This document shows positions 19,900 to 29,705 of a DNA stretch of 64,000 nucleotides, one piece after another. A program made the translations under genes and the position numbers. Under the pieces are notes generated by a model that did not search any database, was not told where the DNA came from, and worked only from the letters and a program-made list of their open reading frames with translations. Position 1 is the first letter of the stretch, and each line of letters starts with the position of its first letter. The stretch spans positions 124,001 through 188,000 of the forward strand of contig NZ_JAKRND010000001.1 of assembly GCF_022347285.1 (NCBI RefSeq). The letters run 5' to 3'. This DNA is from Corynebacterium sp. ACRPH (GTDB taxonomy: Bacteria; Actinomycetota; Actinomycetes; Mycobacteriales; Mycobacteriaceae).

Positions 19900-20886
19900 C
19901 TAGTCCACGTCGTTAAACAGTTCAGAGGTCACCGCGGAGTGCGTATCCGGCAGCCCCAGCTCCTCCGCGCGCTTGTCCGCCATAGACAGCAGGCGGCGGA
20001 TGCGGCCCGCCACCGCGTCCTTCGTCATCGGCGGCTCCGCCAGTCGGCCGAGCTCCTCCAACGAGGCCTCCTTGTGCTCCACGCGCAGTTGGCCGGCCTG
20101 GGCCAGGTGCTGGGGCACGTCGTTCTCCAGGATCTCCAGGGCGCGCTCTACGCGGGCCGCGGCGGCCACGGCGGCACGCGCACTACGGCGAAGGTTGGCA
20201 TCGTCGAAGTTGGCCAACCGGTTGGCCTTAGCCCGGTTCTCGCGGGTGCGGCGCTGCTTCTCCCAGACCTCGCGGGTCTCCTTGGCTCCCATGAGCATCA
20301 GCAGCCGCCCGATCGAATCGCCGTCGCGGATGACCACGCGGTTAACTCCCCGGGCCTCCTTCGTCTTGGCCGTCACGTCGATGCGGCGGGCGGTTCCCAC
20401 CAGCGCCAGTGCCGCCTCGTTGGAGGGCGTCTGTACCTCCAGCGCCGAGGAGCGCCCAGGGTCGGTGATGTAGCCGTGGGCCAGGAAGGCGCCGCGCCAG
20501 GCCGCCACGCACTGTTCCGAGGTGCCGCCGATGATGAAGCGCGGCAGGCCGCGAACAGGCCGGCCCACGCGGTCGATCAGTTCGGTGCGGCGGGCCAGCT
20601 CCATGCCGCCCTCAGTCCAGCGCAGAACGTGGCGCGGGCGGCGGCGTAGGTTCCCGGCGCCGATGATCTGGTGCTCCGGCTCGATCTTGTACAGCTGCTC
20701 AACCATGTCGGTCAGGCGCCGGGCGGTCTCTGCCGAGTCGACTTCGGATTCCACCACGATCTTCTTGCCCACCAGGTGCAGGGCGGCCGTGTAGCGCAGC
20801 AGGCTGGCGACCTCGGCGGTCATCACGTCGTGGCGGGTCACCAGAACTCGGTTTAGCTCTGCCTTCACATCAGCCGTCAGTGCCAC
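19900..20886 (-). CDS. whiA: Sporulation/cell-division regulator WhiA
   Basis: 328 residues from GTG 20886, which has a GGAAGG site; this gives the normal family length, while the frame is open upstream. WhiA combines a degenerate LAGLIDADG homing-endonuclease fold (N-terminal two thirds, e.g. [15 protein letters not shown] and [12 protein letters not shown]) with a C-terminal helix-turn-helix ([22 protein letters not shown]). It is a DNA-binding protein that controls division genes in actinobacteria. It is last in the conserved trio rapZ-yvcK-whiA. Confidence 0.94.
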   Translation of the reverse strand: MALTADVKAELNRVLVTRHDVMTAEVASLLRYTAALHLVGKKIVVESEVDSAETARRLTDMVEQLYKIEPEHQIIGAGNLRRRPRHVLRWTEGGMELARRTELIDRVGRPVRGLPRFIIGGTSEQCVAAWRGAFLAHGYITDPGRSSALEVQTPSNEAALALVGTARRIDVTAKTKEARGVNRVVIRDGDSIGRLLMLMGAKETREVWEKQRRTRENRAKANRLANFDDANLRRSARAAVAAAARVERALEILENDVPQHLAQAGQLRVEHKEASLEELGRLAEPPMTKDAVAGRIRRLLSMADKRAEELGLPDTHSAVTSELFNDVD

Positions 20887-20976
20887 GGGCTTCCCTTCCT
20901 TGGTCTCTTTGGTTTCGATTGTCCCGATTGGTCGTATGCAATCAGTGCTCAAAGCATCTGATTATAGCCGGGAAAG

Positions 20977-21984
20977 CTACTCCCGCTCCGGGAGGTCCTG
21001 CACGCCCCCGGATACCTCCTGCAACACGGCGGCGAGCTTCGCCGGGTTGTGCCGGTCGGTCCAGCGCCCCCGGTTGTCGTCCTCTCGCACGTCACGGTAG
21101 ATGACTTTGGCGCCGAGTGCTGCTGCGGCTCTATCGATATGACGCCGAGTGGCGGCCACTGGCATCGTTGACAGATCGACGATGACAACGTCAATCTGCA
21201 GGCTCGGGCAGTGCTGCCGCACCATGTGGATGTGGTGTTCCAAGGACATGCCTGCGGTCTCCCCCGGTTCCGGGACCAGGTTCAGCACCAGCGCCTTGAC
21301 GGCCTTTGTCTGGTTCAGCGCGTCCACGATCTCCGGCACGAGTATGTGCGGGATAACGCTCGAGAACCAGGATCCCGGTCCCATGGAAACCAGATCGGCG
21401 GTCAGGATCGCCTCCACGGCCTCCTTCGAGGCTGGCGGGTTTTCCGGGTACAGCTTCACGCGGCGCACCTCGCCGAGGGTAGAGGCAACCGCCACCTGGC
21501 CGCGGACGGCCACGACCTCGCGCGGATCCTCCTCCAGCCCCAGCACCTCGGCCTCGAGGTCCAGCGGCTCGTTGCTCATGGGGATCACCCGCCCCTCGAC
21601 GCCCAGCAGGCGCCCGATCTCGTCGAGTGCGTCCATTTCGCTGCCCATCACCTGCGCCACGCCGGTGATCAGGAAGTTGCCGAGCGCGTGTCCCTTCAGC
21701 GCCCCGGAGCCTCCGAAGCGATGCTGGAGGACTTCCTCCCACATTCGCCCGCGCTCATTATCCTTGGTCAAAGCCGCCAGCGCCATGCGCAGGTCGCCCG
21801 GCGGGAGCGATCCCAGCTCGCGGCGAATGCGGCCCGAAGAGCCGCCGTCGTCGGCAACCGTCACGATGGCGGAAACGTAGTCGGCAATGGTGCGCGCCGA
21901 ACGCAGTGTGTTGAACAGCCCGTGCCCGCCGCCAAGGCAAGCGATGTTCGCAATGGGCTTGCCGGGTTTCTCGGAAGTATTCAT
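20977..21984 (-). CDS. yvcK: YvcK/CofD-like gluconeogenesis factor
   Basis: 335 residues, CofD-like superfamily. Homologues bind UDP-sugars and link central carbon status to peptidoglycan synthesis; biochemical activity is not settled. Visible: ACLGGGHGLFNTLRSAR at the N-terminus (the Gly-rich nucleotide-sugar loop), VTVADDGGSSGRIRRELGSLPPGDLRMAL, and SMGPGSWFSSVIPHIL. It sits 21 nt after rapZ in the conserved rapZ-yvcK-whiA order, with an overlapping promoterless spacing that indicates one transcript. Confidence 0.92.
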   Translation of the reverse strand: MNTSEKPGKPIANIACLGGGHGLFNTLRSARTIADYVSAIVTVADDGGSSGRIRRELGSLPPGDLRMALAALTKDNERGRMWEEVLQHRFGGSGALKGHALGNFLITGVAQVMGSEMDALDEIGRLLGVEGRVIPMSNEPLDLEAEVLGLEEDPREVVAVRGQVAVASTLGEVRRVKLYPENPPASKEAVEAILTADLVSMGPGSWFSSVIPHILVPEIVDALNQTKAVKALVLNLVPEPGETAGMSLEHHIHMVRQHCPSLQIDVVIVDLSTMPVAATRRHIDRAAAALGAKVIYRDVREDDNRGRWTDRHNPAKLAAVLQEVSGGVQDLPERE

Positions 21985-22005
21985 GGTTTGTCTCCGGCCC
22001 CTTTC

Positions 22006-22881
22006 CTAACGTTCCAGGTCCCGGTGGGACAGGTTCACCAGCACGCCGTCGTCGGCCAGGCGGCGGGTCAGCTCTTCGACAATTGCCACGCTGCGGTGGT
22101 GGCCACCCGTGCAGCCGATGGCCACGGAGACGAAGAACTTGCCCTCCTTGCGGTATCCCGGCAGCACCGAATGGATGAGCCCGACGATGTGGTCGAGGAA
22201 CGCTTCCGCGCCCGGCTGAGATAGCACGAAGTCGGAGACGGGGGCGTCAATACCTTTAAAGGGCCGCAGCTCCGGATCCCAATAAGGGTTCGGCAAGAAA
22301 CGAGCGTCCAGCAACATGTCGATGTCCTTCGGCGGACCGTGTTTGAAGCCGAAGCTTTGCACGTTGATGCGCACGCTCGAGTGGTCGGCGGCGGCGAAGA
22401 ACTTCTCCAGCTCGCGGCGCAGATCGTGGATGCTGCGGTTGGTAGTGTCCAGCACGATGTCGGCGCGCTCGCGGATGCTGGTCAGCATCTCGCGTTCGCG
22501 GTCGATGCCGTCCTGCAATGTGCCCTTCTGCTGCAGCGGGTGGGTGCGGCGGACGGCGTCGAAGCGGGCGATCAGCGCCTCGTCGGTGGCATCCAGGTAC
22601 AGCACCGTCGGGCGCCGGCCCCCGGTGTGCAGGTCATGCAGCACGCTGGTCAGGTTGCCGGCGAAGTCGCGGGAGCGCACGTCGGTGACGATCGCCAGCT
22701 TCTCGATCGGCGAATCCTCAGAGAAACTGAGCTCGACCATGCGCACGATGAGCTCGGGCGGGAGGTTGTCTGCGACGTACCACCCGAGCTCCTCCAGGGC
22801 TGCGGCAGTGGCTCGACGCCCCGCCCCAGACATGCCCGTAATAAGGATCAAACTGGGCTCTTGCTGCGTTGATGCGCTCAT
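22006..22881 (-). CDS. rapZ: RNase adapter RapZ-like nucleotide-binding protein
   Basis: 291 residues from ATG 22881 (AGGA 8 nt upstream; ATG 22902 would overlap uvrC by 11 nt). The N-terminal P-loop reads GMSGAGRR (16-23): Arg replaces Lys and the usual Ser/Thr is missing, as is common in actinobacterial members. The C-terminal domain has the family signature IGCTGGHHRSVAIVEEL. In enterobacteria RapZ guides RNase E to the GlmZ RNA; that system is not known in corynebacteria, so the role here is open. Operon with yvcK and whiA. Confidence 0.92.
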   Translation of the reverse strand: MSASTQQEPSLILITGMSGAGRRATAAALEELGWYVADNLPPELIVRMVELSFSEDSPIEKLAIVTDVRSRDFAGNLTSVLHDLHTGGRRPTVLYLDATDEALIARFDAVRRTHPLQQKGTLQDGIDREREMLTSIRERADIVLDTTNRSIHDLRRELEKFFAAADHSSVRINVQSFGFKHGPPKDIDMLLDARFLPNPYWDPELRPFKGIDAPVSDFVLSQPGAEAFLDHIVGLIHSVLPGYRKEGKFFVSVAIGCTGGHHRSVAIVEELTRRLADDGVLVNLSHRDLER

Positions 22882-22891
22882 GTCCCCGATC

Positions 22892-24964
22892 CTACCCAGC
22901 ATTCAGCGCATCGTGAATGAGTTGCGCCAACTTGGGGCCAAAGCCCGGCAGCGCGGCAATGTCCTCCACGCTGGCTTCTTTGACCCTCGCCACGGAGCCG
23001 AACTCCTTGACCAGCTGCTTGCGGCGCTTCGGTCCCAGCCCTGGAATATCGTCCAGCTTGCTGCGGCGCATGCGGGCGCTGCGCTGCTGGCGGTGGAACG
23101 TGATGGCGAAGCGGTGCGCCTCGTCGCGCAGGTTCTGCACCAGGTATAGCGCGGGAGAGTTGCGGGGTACGATGATCGGATACTCCTCCCCCGGCACCCA
23201 GATTTCCTCCAGGCGCTTGGCGATGCCCACCAGGGTGACGTCGTTCACGCCTAACTCGTCGAGCACCTCCTGGGCGGCGTTTACCTGCGGCAGGCCGCCG
23301 TCCACGATGAAAAGCTGCGGCGGGTAGGCGAACTTGCGCTTCTCGGCTGCTGGGTCCGTGCCTTCCGGGGCGCTGTCTTCCAGCTCCGTCTCGCCCTCCA
23401 GCAGATCGCCGGCATCGTCACCCGCAGGCACCGCGGATTTGTCCTGCTGATAGCGCTTGAATCGACGGCGCACGACCTCTGCGATGCTGGCGACGTCGTC
23501 GGAGTGCCCGTCACCCGCTGCGTCGCGGATCTTGTACCGGCGATAGTCGGCCTTCTTCGGCAGGCCATCCTCGAAGACCACCAGGCTGGCCACCACGTCG
23601 GTGCCCTGGATGTGGGAGATGTCGGTGCACTCGATGCGCAGCGGGGATTCGTCCATCCACAGTGCTTCCTGCAGTTCCTTCAGCGCCGCCGAACGAGCCG
23701 TGATGTCGCCCGCACGCTTCAGCTTGTGCTGCGCCAGTGCCTGCGTGGCGTTGGTCTCCGCGGTGGTCATCAGCGCCTTCTTGTCACCCCGCTGCGGTAC
23801 GCGGATCTGCACGTTGGATCCGCGCAGGCTCGTCAGCCACGCCGCCAGGTCTTCGGCCTCCTCCGGCATCGCGTGGACCAGGATCTCGCGGGGCACGGGT
23901 GTTACCTGCACGTCACCCACCAGGTCGCCCAGGTCCTGTGCGGCGGCCGGGTTGATGGCGCGGGCAAGGTCCCGGTCCACCTCCGGGCCGGAGGCACCTC
24001 CCACCTGGGTCTCCGTCGCCTTCGCCAGCTCCGCGGTCTCGCCGTAGAACTGGGTGATGAAGTCCGCGACCAGTTTCTCCTCGCTCAAGTCCTCGCGCTC
24101 GACCACCCAGCCACGCTGGCCGTGGATCCGGCCGCCTCGGACGTGGAAGATCTGCACCGCGGCCTCCAGTTCGTCGGCCACGAAGGCGATCAGGTCGGCG
24201 TCCGTGTTGTCGGAGAACACCACCGCCTGCCGCTCCATGGATTTCTGCATGGCCTGTAGCTGGTCGCGCAAGGATGCGGCGCGTTCAAAGTCCAGGTCCT
24301 CGCTGGCCTGCTCCATTTCCTTACGCACCCTGCGCAGCACGGGCTCGGTGTTGCCCGCCAGGAAACTGGAGAACTGATCCACCAGCGCGCGGTGGTCTTC
24401 CGGGGTGATCTTGCCCACGCACGGGGCGCTGCAGCGATCGATGTAGCCCAGGAGGCAGGGTCTTCCCAATGCTTCGTGACGCCTATACACCCCAGCCGAG
24501 CACGTTCTGATCGGAAACACGCGCGTCAGCGACTCGAGGGTCTCCCGAATCGCCCACGCCTTGGGGTACGGCCCGAAGTAGCGCACGCCCTTGCGCCGGG
24601 GCCCGCGGTACATGAATGCGCGCGGGATCTGCTCCTTCACGCTGATCGCCAGCATGGGATAGGTTTTGTCGTCCCGGTACATCACGTTGAACCGGGGGTT
24701 GAAGCGCTTGATCCAGGTGTACTCCAGGTTCAGCGCTTCCAGCTCGCTGGATACCACCGTCCACTGCACGTGGCTAGCGGACTGCACCATCGCCCGGGTG
24801 CGCGGGTGCAGCTGGTCGAGATCCTGGAAGTAGTTGGACAGCCGGGCGCGTAAGTTCTTGGCCTTGCCGACATAAATGACGCGCTCGTGGGCGTCCCGAA
24901 AGGTATAGACCCCCGGGTCGGTGGGGATGCCGCCGGGTTCGGGGCGGTAGGAAACGCTAGTCAT
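22892..24964 (-). CDS. uvrC: Excinuclease ABC subunit C
   Basis: 690 residues. It makes both incisions in nucleotide excision repair. Domains in order: GIY-YIG nuclease (GVY 18-20, [12 protein letters not shown] 31-42), a UVR motif for UvrB contact around 205-235 ([19 protein letters not shown]), the RNase H-like 5' nuclease ([20 protein letters not shown]), and a C-terminal helix-hairpin-helix pair ([24 protein letters not shown]). An acidic low-complexity insert ([20 protein letters not shown]) follows the nuclease core. The start overlaps the upstream PH-domain gene by 8 nt, so translation is coupled. Confidence 0.95.
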   Translation of the reverse strand: MTSVSYRPEPGGIPTDPGVYTFRDAHERVIYVGKAKNLRARLSNYFQDLDQLHPRTRAMVQSASHVQWTVVSSELEALNLEYTWIKRFNPRFNVMYRDDKTYPMLAISVKEQIPRAFMYRGPRRKGVRYFGPYPKAWAIRETLESLTRVFPIRTCSAGVYRRHEALGRPCLLGYIDRCSAPCVGKITPEDHRALVDQFSSFLAGNTEPVLRRVRKEMEQASEDLDFERAASLRDQLQAMQKSMERQAVVFSDNTDADLIAFVADELEAAVQIFHVRGGRIHGQRGWVVEREDLSEEKLVADFITQFYGETAELAKATETQVGGASGPEVDRDLARAINPAAAQDLGDLVGDVQVTPVPREILVHAMPEEAEDLAAWLTSLRGSNVQIRVPQRGDKKALMTTAETNATQALAQHKLKRAGDITARSAALKELQEALWMDESPLRIECTDISHIQGTDVVASLVVFEDGLPKKADYRRYKIRDAAGDGHSDDVASIAEVVRRRFKRYQQDKSAVPAGDDAGDLLEGETELEDSAPEGTDPAAEKRKFAYPPQLFIVDGGLPQVNAAQEVLDELGVNDVTLVGIAKRLEEIWVPGEEYPIIVPRNSPALYLVQNLRDEAHRFAITFHRQQRSARMRRSKLDDIPGLGPKRRKQLVKEFGSVARVKEASVEDIAALPGFGPKLAQLIHDALNAG

Positions 24965-25412
24965 CGAAAGGCATGTAGCGATCCTCCAGCTGGCGGAAGT
25001 CCTCTACACGCTGGGCGATCAGCTGCTTGTCGTAGATGTTCAGCGCCATCATCGGCACGAACTCAAAGTCGGGCAGTTCCAGGCGGGCCCACTTGGCCTC
25101 CTGCGGGAAGGACAGCCCGTGGATGATCTCCCACGGGTAGAACTGCCCGTTCACGATGTTGCGCACCTCCACGCCCTCACTGTTCACCTTGACGTGCGGG
25201 CGCAGCAGGGATAACGCTACGAAAGAGAAGACCAGGCCGATGCCGATGAACCCCCATTGGTCGGCCTTCGTCACCGTCACGCCGGTATCGCCCACGGCCA
25301 CGACGATGGCCATGAAGATGTGCACCGCCATGATCAGCACGACCAGAATCCACGCCAGCTTCTTCAAGAAGGGCGAGGATACTTCAAGCTCCCAATTCTC
25401 CTTATCGCTCAC
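24957..25412 (-). CDS. PH-domain-containing membrane protein
   Basis: 151 residues. Two hydrophobic segments (about 14-36 and 46-62) are followed by a cytoplasmic bacterial PH-like domain: [28 protein letters not shown] with an aromatic-rich strand pattern, then [22 protein letters not shown] protein of this type lies between ribH and uvrC in corynebacteria and mycobacteria. Function is unknown. It overlaps uvrC by 8 nt and follows ribH by about 35 nt, so it belongs to the rib-uvrC transcript. Confidence 0.8.
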   Translation of the reverse strand: MSDKENWELEVSSPFLKKLAWILVVLIMAVHIFMAIVVAVGDTGVTVTKADQWGFIGIGLVFSFVALSLLRPHVKVNSEGVEVRNIVNGQFYPWEIIHGLSFPQEAKWARLELPDFEFVPMMALNIYDKQLIAQRVEDFRQLEDRYMPFDD

Positions 25413-25447
25413 GGCAATCCACCCTACTCTGTCCGGGGTGGTAGCCC

Positions 25448-25930
25448 CTAAACGCCACGCTCGATCTGGCGTAGCACCAGGGCGGTGTGGATAGCGGCTA
25501 CTGCTGCGTCGCGCCCCTTGTCCTCCTTCGCATCAACGCCACCCGCACGGTCCACCGCCTGCTCATGGGTGTCGACGGTCAGCACGCCGTTGCCGACGGG
25601 CGTTCCCGAGTCCATGCCCGCCCGCGTCAGGCCGTAGGTGACGGCATCGCAAACCACGCGGAAGTGCTCGGTCTCCCCCTGGATCACGCAGCCGTTCGCC
25701 ACTACGGCGTCAAAACGCTTGCATGCCGCGGCGACGGCAACCGGCAGCTCCAGTGCCCCGGCGACCCGCCACTCTGAGACCTGCGCCCCGGCCTCCTTGG
25801 CGGCGGCGATCGAGTGCTCGTGCATCTGGTCGGTGATGTCGGCGTTCCAGGATGCGCTGATGACGGCCACGGTCATGCCATAGGCAGAACCGGCCTTGAG
25901 CTGGACGTCGGCGACTCCGTTATGTGCCAC
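25448..25930 (-). CDS. ribH: 6,7-dimethyl-8-ribityllumazine synthase
   Basis: 160 residues. It condenses the pyrimidine from RibD with dihydroxybutanone phosphate from RibAB. Visible: SASWNADITDQM with the substrate-binding Trp, RVAGALELPVA, GCVIQGETEHFRVV and the phosphate/catalytic NGVLTVDTHEQAVDRAG. GTG 25930 has an AAGGAG site. It follows ribAB by 33 nt in the ribE-ribAB-ribH operon. Confidence 0.95.
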   Translation of the reverse strand: MAHNGVADVQLKAGSAYGMTVAVISASWNADITDQMHEHSIAAAKEAGAQVSEWRVAGALELPVAVAAACKRFDAVVANGCVIQGETEHFRVVCDAVTYGLTRAGMDSGTPVGNGVLTVDTHEQAVDRAGGVDAKEDKGRDAAVAAIHTALVLRQIERGV

Positions 25931-25963
25931 GGTTACCGGGCTCCTTCTTTCTTCTAGTGGGTT

Positions 25964-27226
25964 CTAGTCCAGGGTATCGAGTTGGTGGCCCATGCGGTCG
26001 CGTTTCGTGCGCAGGTACACCACATTGTCCTCGTTGGCGTTGAGCTCCACCGGGATGCGCTTGGTCACGTTCACGCCGTGGCTGGCCAGGTCGTGGATCT
26101 TGTCCGGGTTGTTGGAGATCAGCGCGACCGCCTGCACCTGCAGGTCCTTGAGGATCTGCGCGGCGGCGCTGTACTCGCGGGCGTCCACCGGAAGGCCCTG
26201 CTCCAGGTTTGCGTCGACGGTATCCAGACCCTCGTCCTGCAGCACGTAGGCGCGCAGCTTCGGCAGCAGGCCGATGCCCCGGCCTTCGTGGCCGCGCAGG
26301 TAGATGACCACTCCCCGGCCCTTGGCCTCGATGTAGTCCAGGGCGGCGGAAAGCTGGTCGCCGCAGTCGCAGCGGCGGGAACCGAAGACGTCGCCGGTCA
26401 GGCACTCGGAGTGTACGCGCACCGGAACTGGCTCCTCGCTGCCAGTGCTGACTGCGCTCACATCGCCCTTGACCAGCGCCACGTGTTCCGTGCCGTCGAT
26501 GATGTTGACGTAGCCGATGGCCCGGAAGTTGCCGTGGACGGTCGGCAGGCGGGTTTCCACGGCGCGCTCGAGAGTCTGGGTGTGGTGGCGGCGCCAGTCC
26601 TGCAGCTGCTCGATGCTGATCAGGGCCAGGTCGTGTGCGTCGGCGAAGCGGCGCAGCTCCGGCAGGCGGGCCATGGTCGTGGGATCTTCCTCAGAGACAA
26701 TCTCGCAGAGCGCGCCGGCCGGCGCCAGGTTCGCCGCGCGGGCCAGATCTACCGCGGCCTCGGTGTGGCCCTGGCGCACGAGCACGCCCCCGCGCTTGGC
26801 GCGCAGCGGCACCACGTGACCGGGGCGGTTAAAGGTGGCGGCGGTGGACGTAGGGTCGGCCAGCAGGCGCACGGTGCGGGCGCGGTCGGTGGCGCTGATG
26901 CCGGTATCCACGCCCTCGGCGGCGTCAACAGTCACGGTGTAGGCGGTGCCGCGAACGTCTTCGTTGCGGGCCACCATCGGCGGCAGCCCCAGGCGGTCGC
27001 AGTCGGCGCTATCCATGCCCACGCACACATAGCCGGAGCTGTGGCGGACCATGAAGGCCATCAGCTCCGGGGTGGCCAGCTCCGCGGCGAAGATGAGGTC
27101 GCCCTCGTTCTCCCGGTCCTCGTCGTCGACGACCACCACGGCCTTGCCCGCCGCGATGTCGGCGATGGCGCGCTCCACGGAATCCAGTTTGATGTCTTGG
27201 GGTTCGCTAGTTTCGCTCGTGCTCAT
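25964..27226 (-). CDS. ribAB: Bifunctional DHBP synthase / GTP cyclohydrolase II
   Basis: 420 residues, a fusion of two riboflavin-pathway entry enzymes. The N-terminal half makes 3,4-dihydroxy-2-butanone 4-phosphate: acidic metal loop [11 protein letters not shown] (34-44) and [14 protein letters not shown]. The C-terminal half opens GTP: the zinc motif [19 protein letters not shown] around 270 and [12 protein letters not shown] with the catalytic Arg. Both catalytic sets look intact. It lies 18 nt after ribE. Confidence 0.96.
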   Translation of the reverse strand: MSTSETSEPQDIKLDSVERAIADIAAGKAVVVVDDEDRENEGDLIFAAELATPELMAFMVRHSSGYVCVGMDSADCDRLGLPPMVARNEDVRGTAYTVTVDAAEGVDTGISATDRARTVRLLADPTSTAATFNRPGHVVPLRAKRGGVLVRQGHTEAAVDLARAANLAPAGALCEIVSEEDPTTMARLPELRRFADAHDLALISIEQLQDWRRHHTQTLERAVETRLPTVHGNFRAIGYVNIIDGTEHVALVKGDVSAVSTGSEEPVPVRVHSECLTGDVFGSRRCDCGDQLSAALDYIEAKGRGVVIYLRGHEGRGIGLLPKLRAYVLQDEGLDTVDANLEQGLPVDAREYSAAAQILKDLQVQAVALISNNPDKIHDLASHGVNVTKRIPVELNANEDNVVYLRTKRDRMGHQLDTLD

Positions 27227-27244
27227 TGGTGCCCTCTATGCCTC

Positions 27245-27877
27245 TTACTGATCGTCCTGCGCGCCGTGCTGTGCCAGCCGCTCGACGTACTTCGCCAGCA
27301 CGTCGCATTCCACATTCACCGTATCGCCCGGGTTCAGGTCCCCCAGCATCGTGTCCGCCAGGGTGGTCGGGATCAGGGAGACCTCGAACCACGCCTCACT
27401 TGAGCCAGACCCGCCTGCTTCGGCCACCTCCGCTACTGTCAGCGACGTGCCGTTGATCGCCACGGATCCCTTCTTGGCCACGTAGCGCGCCAGTTGGGGA
27501 TCCTCCAGCTGGAAGCGAAACACCTCCCAGTGCTCCGAGGGGCGGCGCTCCCGCAGGGTCGCTGTGCCGTCCACATGGCCCTGTACGATGTGCCCGCCGA
27601 AGCGCTGGCCGCTGGCCATGGCGCGTTCCACGTTCACCCGGTCGCCGACGGAAACGTGCCCTAAGGCGCTGTAGTCCAGCGTCACCTGCATCACGTCGGC
27701 GGTGAACTCCTCGGGCGCAAGCTCGGCCACGGTCAGGCACACGCCGTTGATGGCGATGGAATCGCCGCGCTTAGCGTCTACCAGCACACCCGGTGCGGTG
27801 AAGCGCATCCTTAAAGAATCCCCGGCTTCTTCGATCGCGGCTACCCGCCCGACCTCCTCGATGATCCCGGTGAACAT
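27245..27877 (-). CDS. ribE: Riboflavin synthase alpha subunit
   Basis: 210 residues made of two tandem lumazine-binding domains: MFTGIIEEVGRV with SIAINGVCLTV, then GGHIVQGHVDGTATL with SVAINGTSLTV. It dismutates two lumazines into riboflavin. The ATG at 27877 has AAGGAG 7 nt upstream. It is the first gene of ribE-ribAB-ribH; its promoter region carries a 22-nt palindrome and is too short for an FMN riboswitch. Confidence 0.95.
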   Translation of the reverse strand: MFTGIIEEVGRVAAIEEAGDSLRMRFTAPGVLVDAKRGDSIAINGVCLTVAELAPEEFTADVMQVTLDYSALGHVSVGDRVNVERAMASGQRFGGHIVQGHVDGTATLRERRPSEHWEVFRFQLEDPQLARYVAKKGSVAINGTSLTVAEVAEAGGSGSSEAWFEVSLIPTTLADTMLGDLNPGDTVNVECDVLAKYVERLAQHGAQDDQ

Positions 27878-27894
27878 ACGCGCTCCTTAAATTT

Positions 27895-27916
27895 TGTGTA
27901 TGTGATTACATACACA
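27895..27916. promoter_or_regulatory. Palindromic operator-like site at the ribE promoter
   Basis: TGTGTATGT-GATT-ACATACACA: perfect 9-bp arms, 4-nt centre. On the minus strand a GATAAT hexamer lies directly upstream and AAGGAG directly downstream, so a bound protein would block ribE initiation. A second small dyad CCCACTGTGGG is at 27921-27931. The cognate regulator is not identifiable from this window; the half-site spacing resembles GntR-type operators. Confidence 0.6.
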
Positions 27917-27943
27917 TTATCCCACTGTGGGTTGATCCCAGTA

Positions 27944-29008
27944 TCAGGGGGTGCGCCCGGGCGCGGTCATCGTCCAGCGCAGGTCTTGGCCGAAAACCTG
28001 CAGCTCACGCGGGACGAAGCGGCGGATGTCCCCGATCGTTTGGCCGAGGCGGTTCTCGCCATCGCTTAGTGACGCCACCCCCGCCCCCAATACCGCCGGG
28101 GCCGCGTAGTACTGAACCTCGTCCACTACGCCGGCTTTCACAAACGCTGCGGCTACTTGAGCTCCGCCTTCCACCAACAGGGTGCGCACCTCGCGCTTCC
28201 AGAGTTCCGCCAGTACTTCGTGCACGTCGCGGGTTGGCAGATGCAGGGCGTGCCCGGGCGCGGCGAACACCGCCGCCTCTGCGGGAATGTCGCTAGTCCC
28301 CATGATGACCCGCAGCGGCTGTAGCTCCTCGGGGAAGGGCCGCCCGTCAGCATCGCGGGCGGTCAGCCGCGGGTTATCCGCCGCAATGGTTCTGGTGCCC
28401 ACCAGGATCGCGTCGCGGCGGGTTCTATCCTCGTGCACCGCCACGCGCGCTGGCTCGCCGGTGATCCACTGGCTGGTTCCATCCACTGCGGCCACCCGGC
28501 CATCCAGCGTGGAGGCCATCTTCAGGCACACGTGCGGGCGCTGCTGGGCCTCGGAAATCAACCAGGGCTCCACGCTGTACATCTCCGACCACGCGGGCAG
28601 CTTTGCTTCATCGCTGGCCGTCGGATGCGGCAAATAGGGGCCGTGAACCTCCACGCCCGCGGCGCGGAGCGTGGCGGCGCCACCCTCAGCAGCTGGATTT
28701 GGGTCCGCGAAAAGGAAGTCCACCCGCTGTATGCCGGCACGGATGAGGGCCTCTGCGCACGGGCCATTGCGGCCAGTGTGGTTGCAGGGCTCCAGGGTGA
28801 CTATCGCCCGGCCACCCCGCGACTTCTCCCCTGCCTGCTGCAGGGCGCCGACCTCCGCGTGCGCCCCGCCGGGGGCCTGCGTGAACCCGCGGCCCACCAC
28901 CTGCCCGGAGGAATCCTCGATCACCGCGCCCACCGGCGGGTTCGGGCTGGCTAGCTGGGCCGCTTGCCAGCCGAGACTGTGGGCGTCAGAAAAAAGAGAA
29001 AGATCCAT
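27944..29008 (-). CDS. ribD: Bifunctional pyrimidine deaminase/reductase RibD
   Basis: 354 residues from ATG 29008, 4 nt after the rpe stop. The N-terminal deaminase has its zinc ligands in GGAHAEVGAL (His50, Glu52) and EPCNHTGRNGPC (Cys75, Cys84). The C-terminal reductase region has VDGTSQWITG, DAILVGTRTIAADNPRL and the NADPH-binding VRTLLVEGGAQVAAAF. It performs the second and third steps after GTP opening. Copies of the TGACGCC motif sit near both ends (28067-28076, 28983). It is cotranscribed with rpe rather than with ribE. Confidence 0.94.
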   Translation of the reverse strand: MDLSLFSDAHSLGWQAAQLASPNPPVGAVIEDSSGQVVGRGFTQAPGGAHAEVGALQQAGEKSRGGRAIVTLEPCNHTGRNGPCAEALIRAGIQRVDFLFADPNPAAEGGAATLRAAGVEVHGPYLPHPTASDEAKLPAWSEMYSVEPWLISEAQQRPHVCLKMASTLDGRVAAVDGTSQWITGEPARVAVHEDRTRRDAILVGTRTIAADNPRLTARDADGRPFPEELQPLRVIMGTSDIPAEAAVFAAPGHALHLPTRDVHEVLAELWKREVRTLLVEGGAQVAAAFVKAGVVDEVQYYAAPAVLGAGVASLSDGENRLGQTIGDIRRFVPRELQVFGQDLRWTMTAPGRTP

Positions 29009-29012
29009 AGAG

Positions 29013-29681
29013 CTACTTGGCGCTGGCGCGGATCTCATCGACCGCCGCGGCGGGGTCCGGCTTGCCAAACACGCTGGAACCGGCGACGAACACGTCCACG
29101 CCCGCGGCGGCGGACTCGGCGGCGGTCTCAGCCCCAATGCCACCGTCGATCTCAATGAGGGTATCCAGGCCGTCGGCATCGATCCGGCTGCGCAGCTTGC
29201 GGACCTTGTCCAGTACCTCGGGCATGAACTTCTGGCCGCCGAAGCCGGGCTCCACGCTCATGACGAGCACGAGGTCGAAGCGATCCAGGTGGTCCAGCAG
29301 CGGCTCCACCGGGGTGTTGGGCTTGATGGAGATGCCCGCCATCGTGCCGTGACCGCGCAGCTTATCGGCCAGAGCGATGGCGGTATCGACGTCCGCGACG
29401 GCCTCCAGGTGGAAGGTCACGGACTGGAAGTCGTCGGCGTAGTCCTCCGCCCACTTCTCCGGGTTCTCGATCATGAGGTGCACGTCCAGGTGCTTGTCCG
29501 TGTGCGCCAGCAGGGACTTGGCCACGGGCAGGCCGAAGGAGAGGTTCGGGACGAAGTGATTGTCCATCACGTCGATGTGCAACCAGTCGGCGTTCGGCAC
29601 GCGGGCAACCTCTTGGGCCATGTTGGCGAAGTCGGCGGCGAGGATGGACGGGGCGATCAGGGGGGTGCGGGGATTGGACAT
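29013..29681 (-). CDS. rpe: Ribulose-phosphate 3-epimerase
   Basis: 222 residues, TIM barrel. It interconverts ribulose 5-phosphate and xylulose 5-phosphate. Visible: IAPSILAADFANM, LHIDVMDNHFVPNLSFG with metal-binding His/Asp, VHLMIENPE, and SVEPGFGGQKF with EIDGGIGAETA for phosphate binding. It connects to the pentose phosphate operon elsewhere in the window but is carried in the def-fmt-rsmB-rpe-ribD string, as in other actinobacteria. Confidence 0.95.
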   Translation of the reverse strand: MSNPRTPLIAPSILAADFANMAQEVARVPNADWLHIDVMDNHFVPNLSFGLPVAKSLLAHTDKHLDVHLMIENPEKWAEDYADDFQSVTFHLEAVADVDTAIALADKLRGHGTMAGISIKPNTPVEPLLDHLDRFDLVLVMSVEPGFGGQKFMPEVLDKVRKLRSRIDADGLDTLIEIDGGIGAETAAESAAAGVDVFVAGSSVFGKPDPAAAVDEIRASAK

Positions 29682-29705
29682 GGGATGGGCTTCCTCACTA
29701 GTGGA

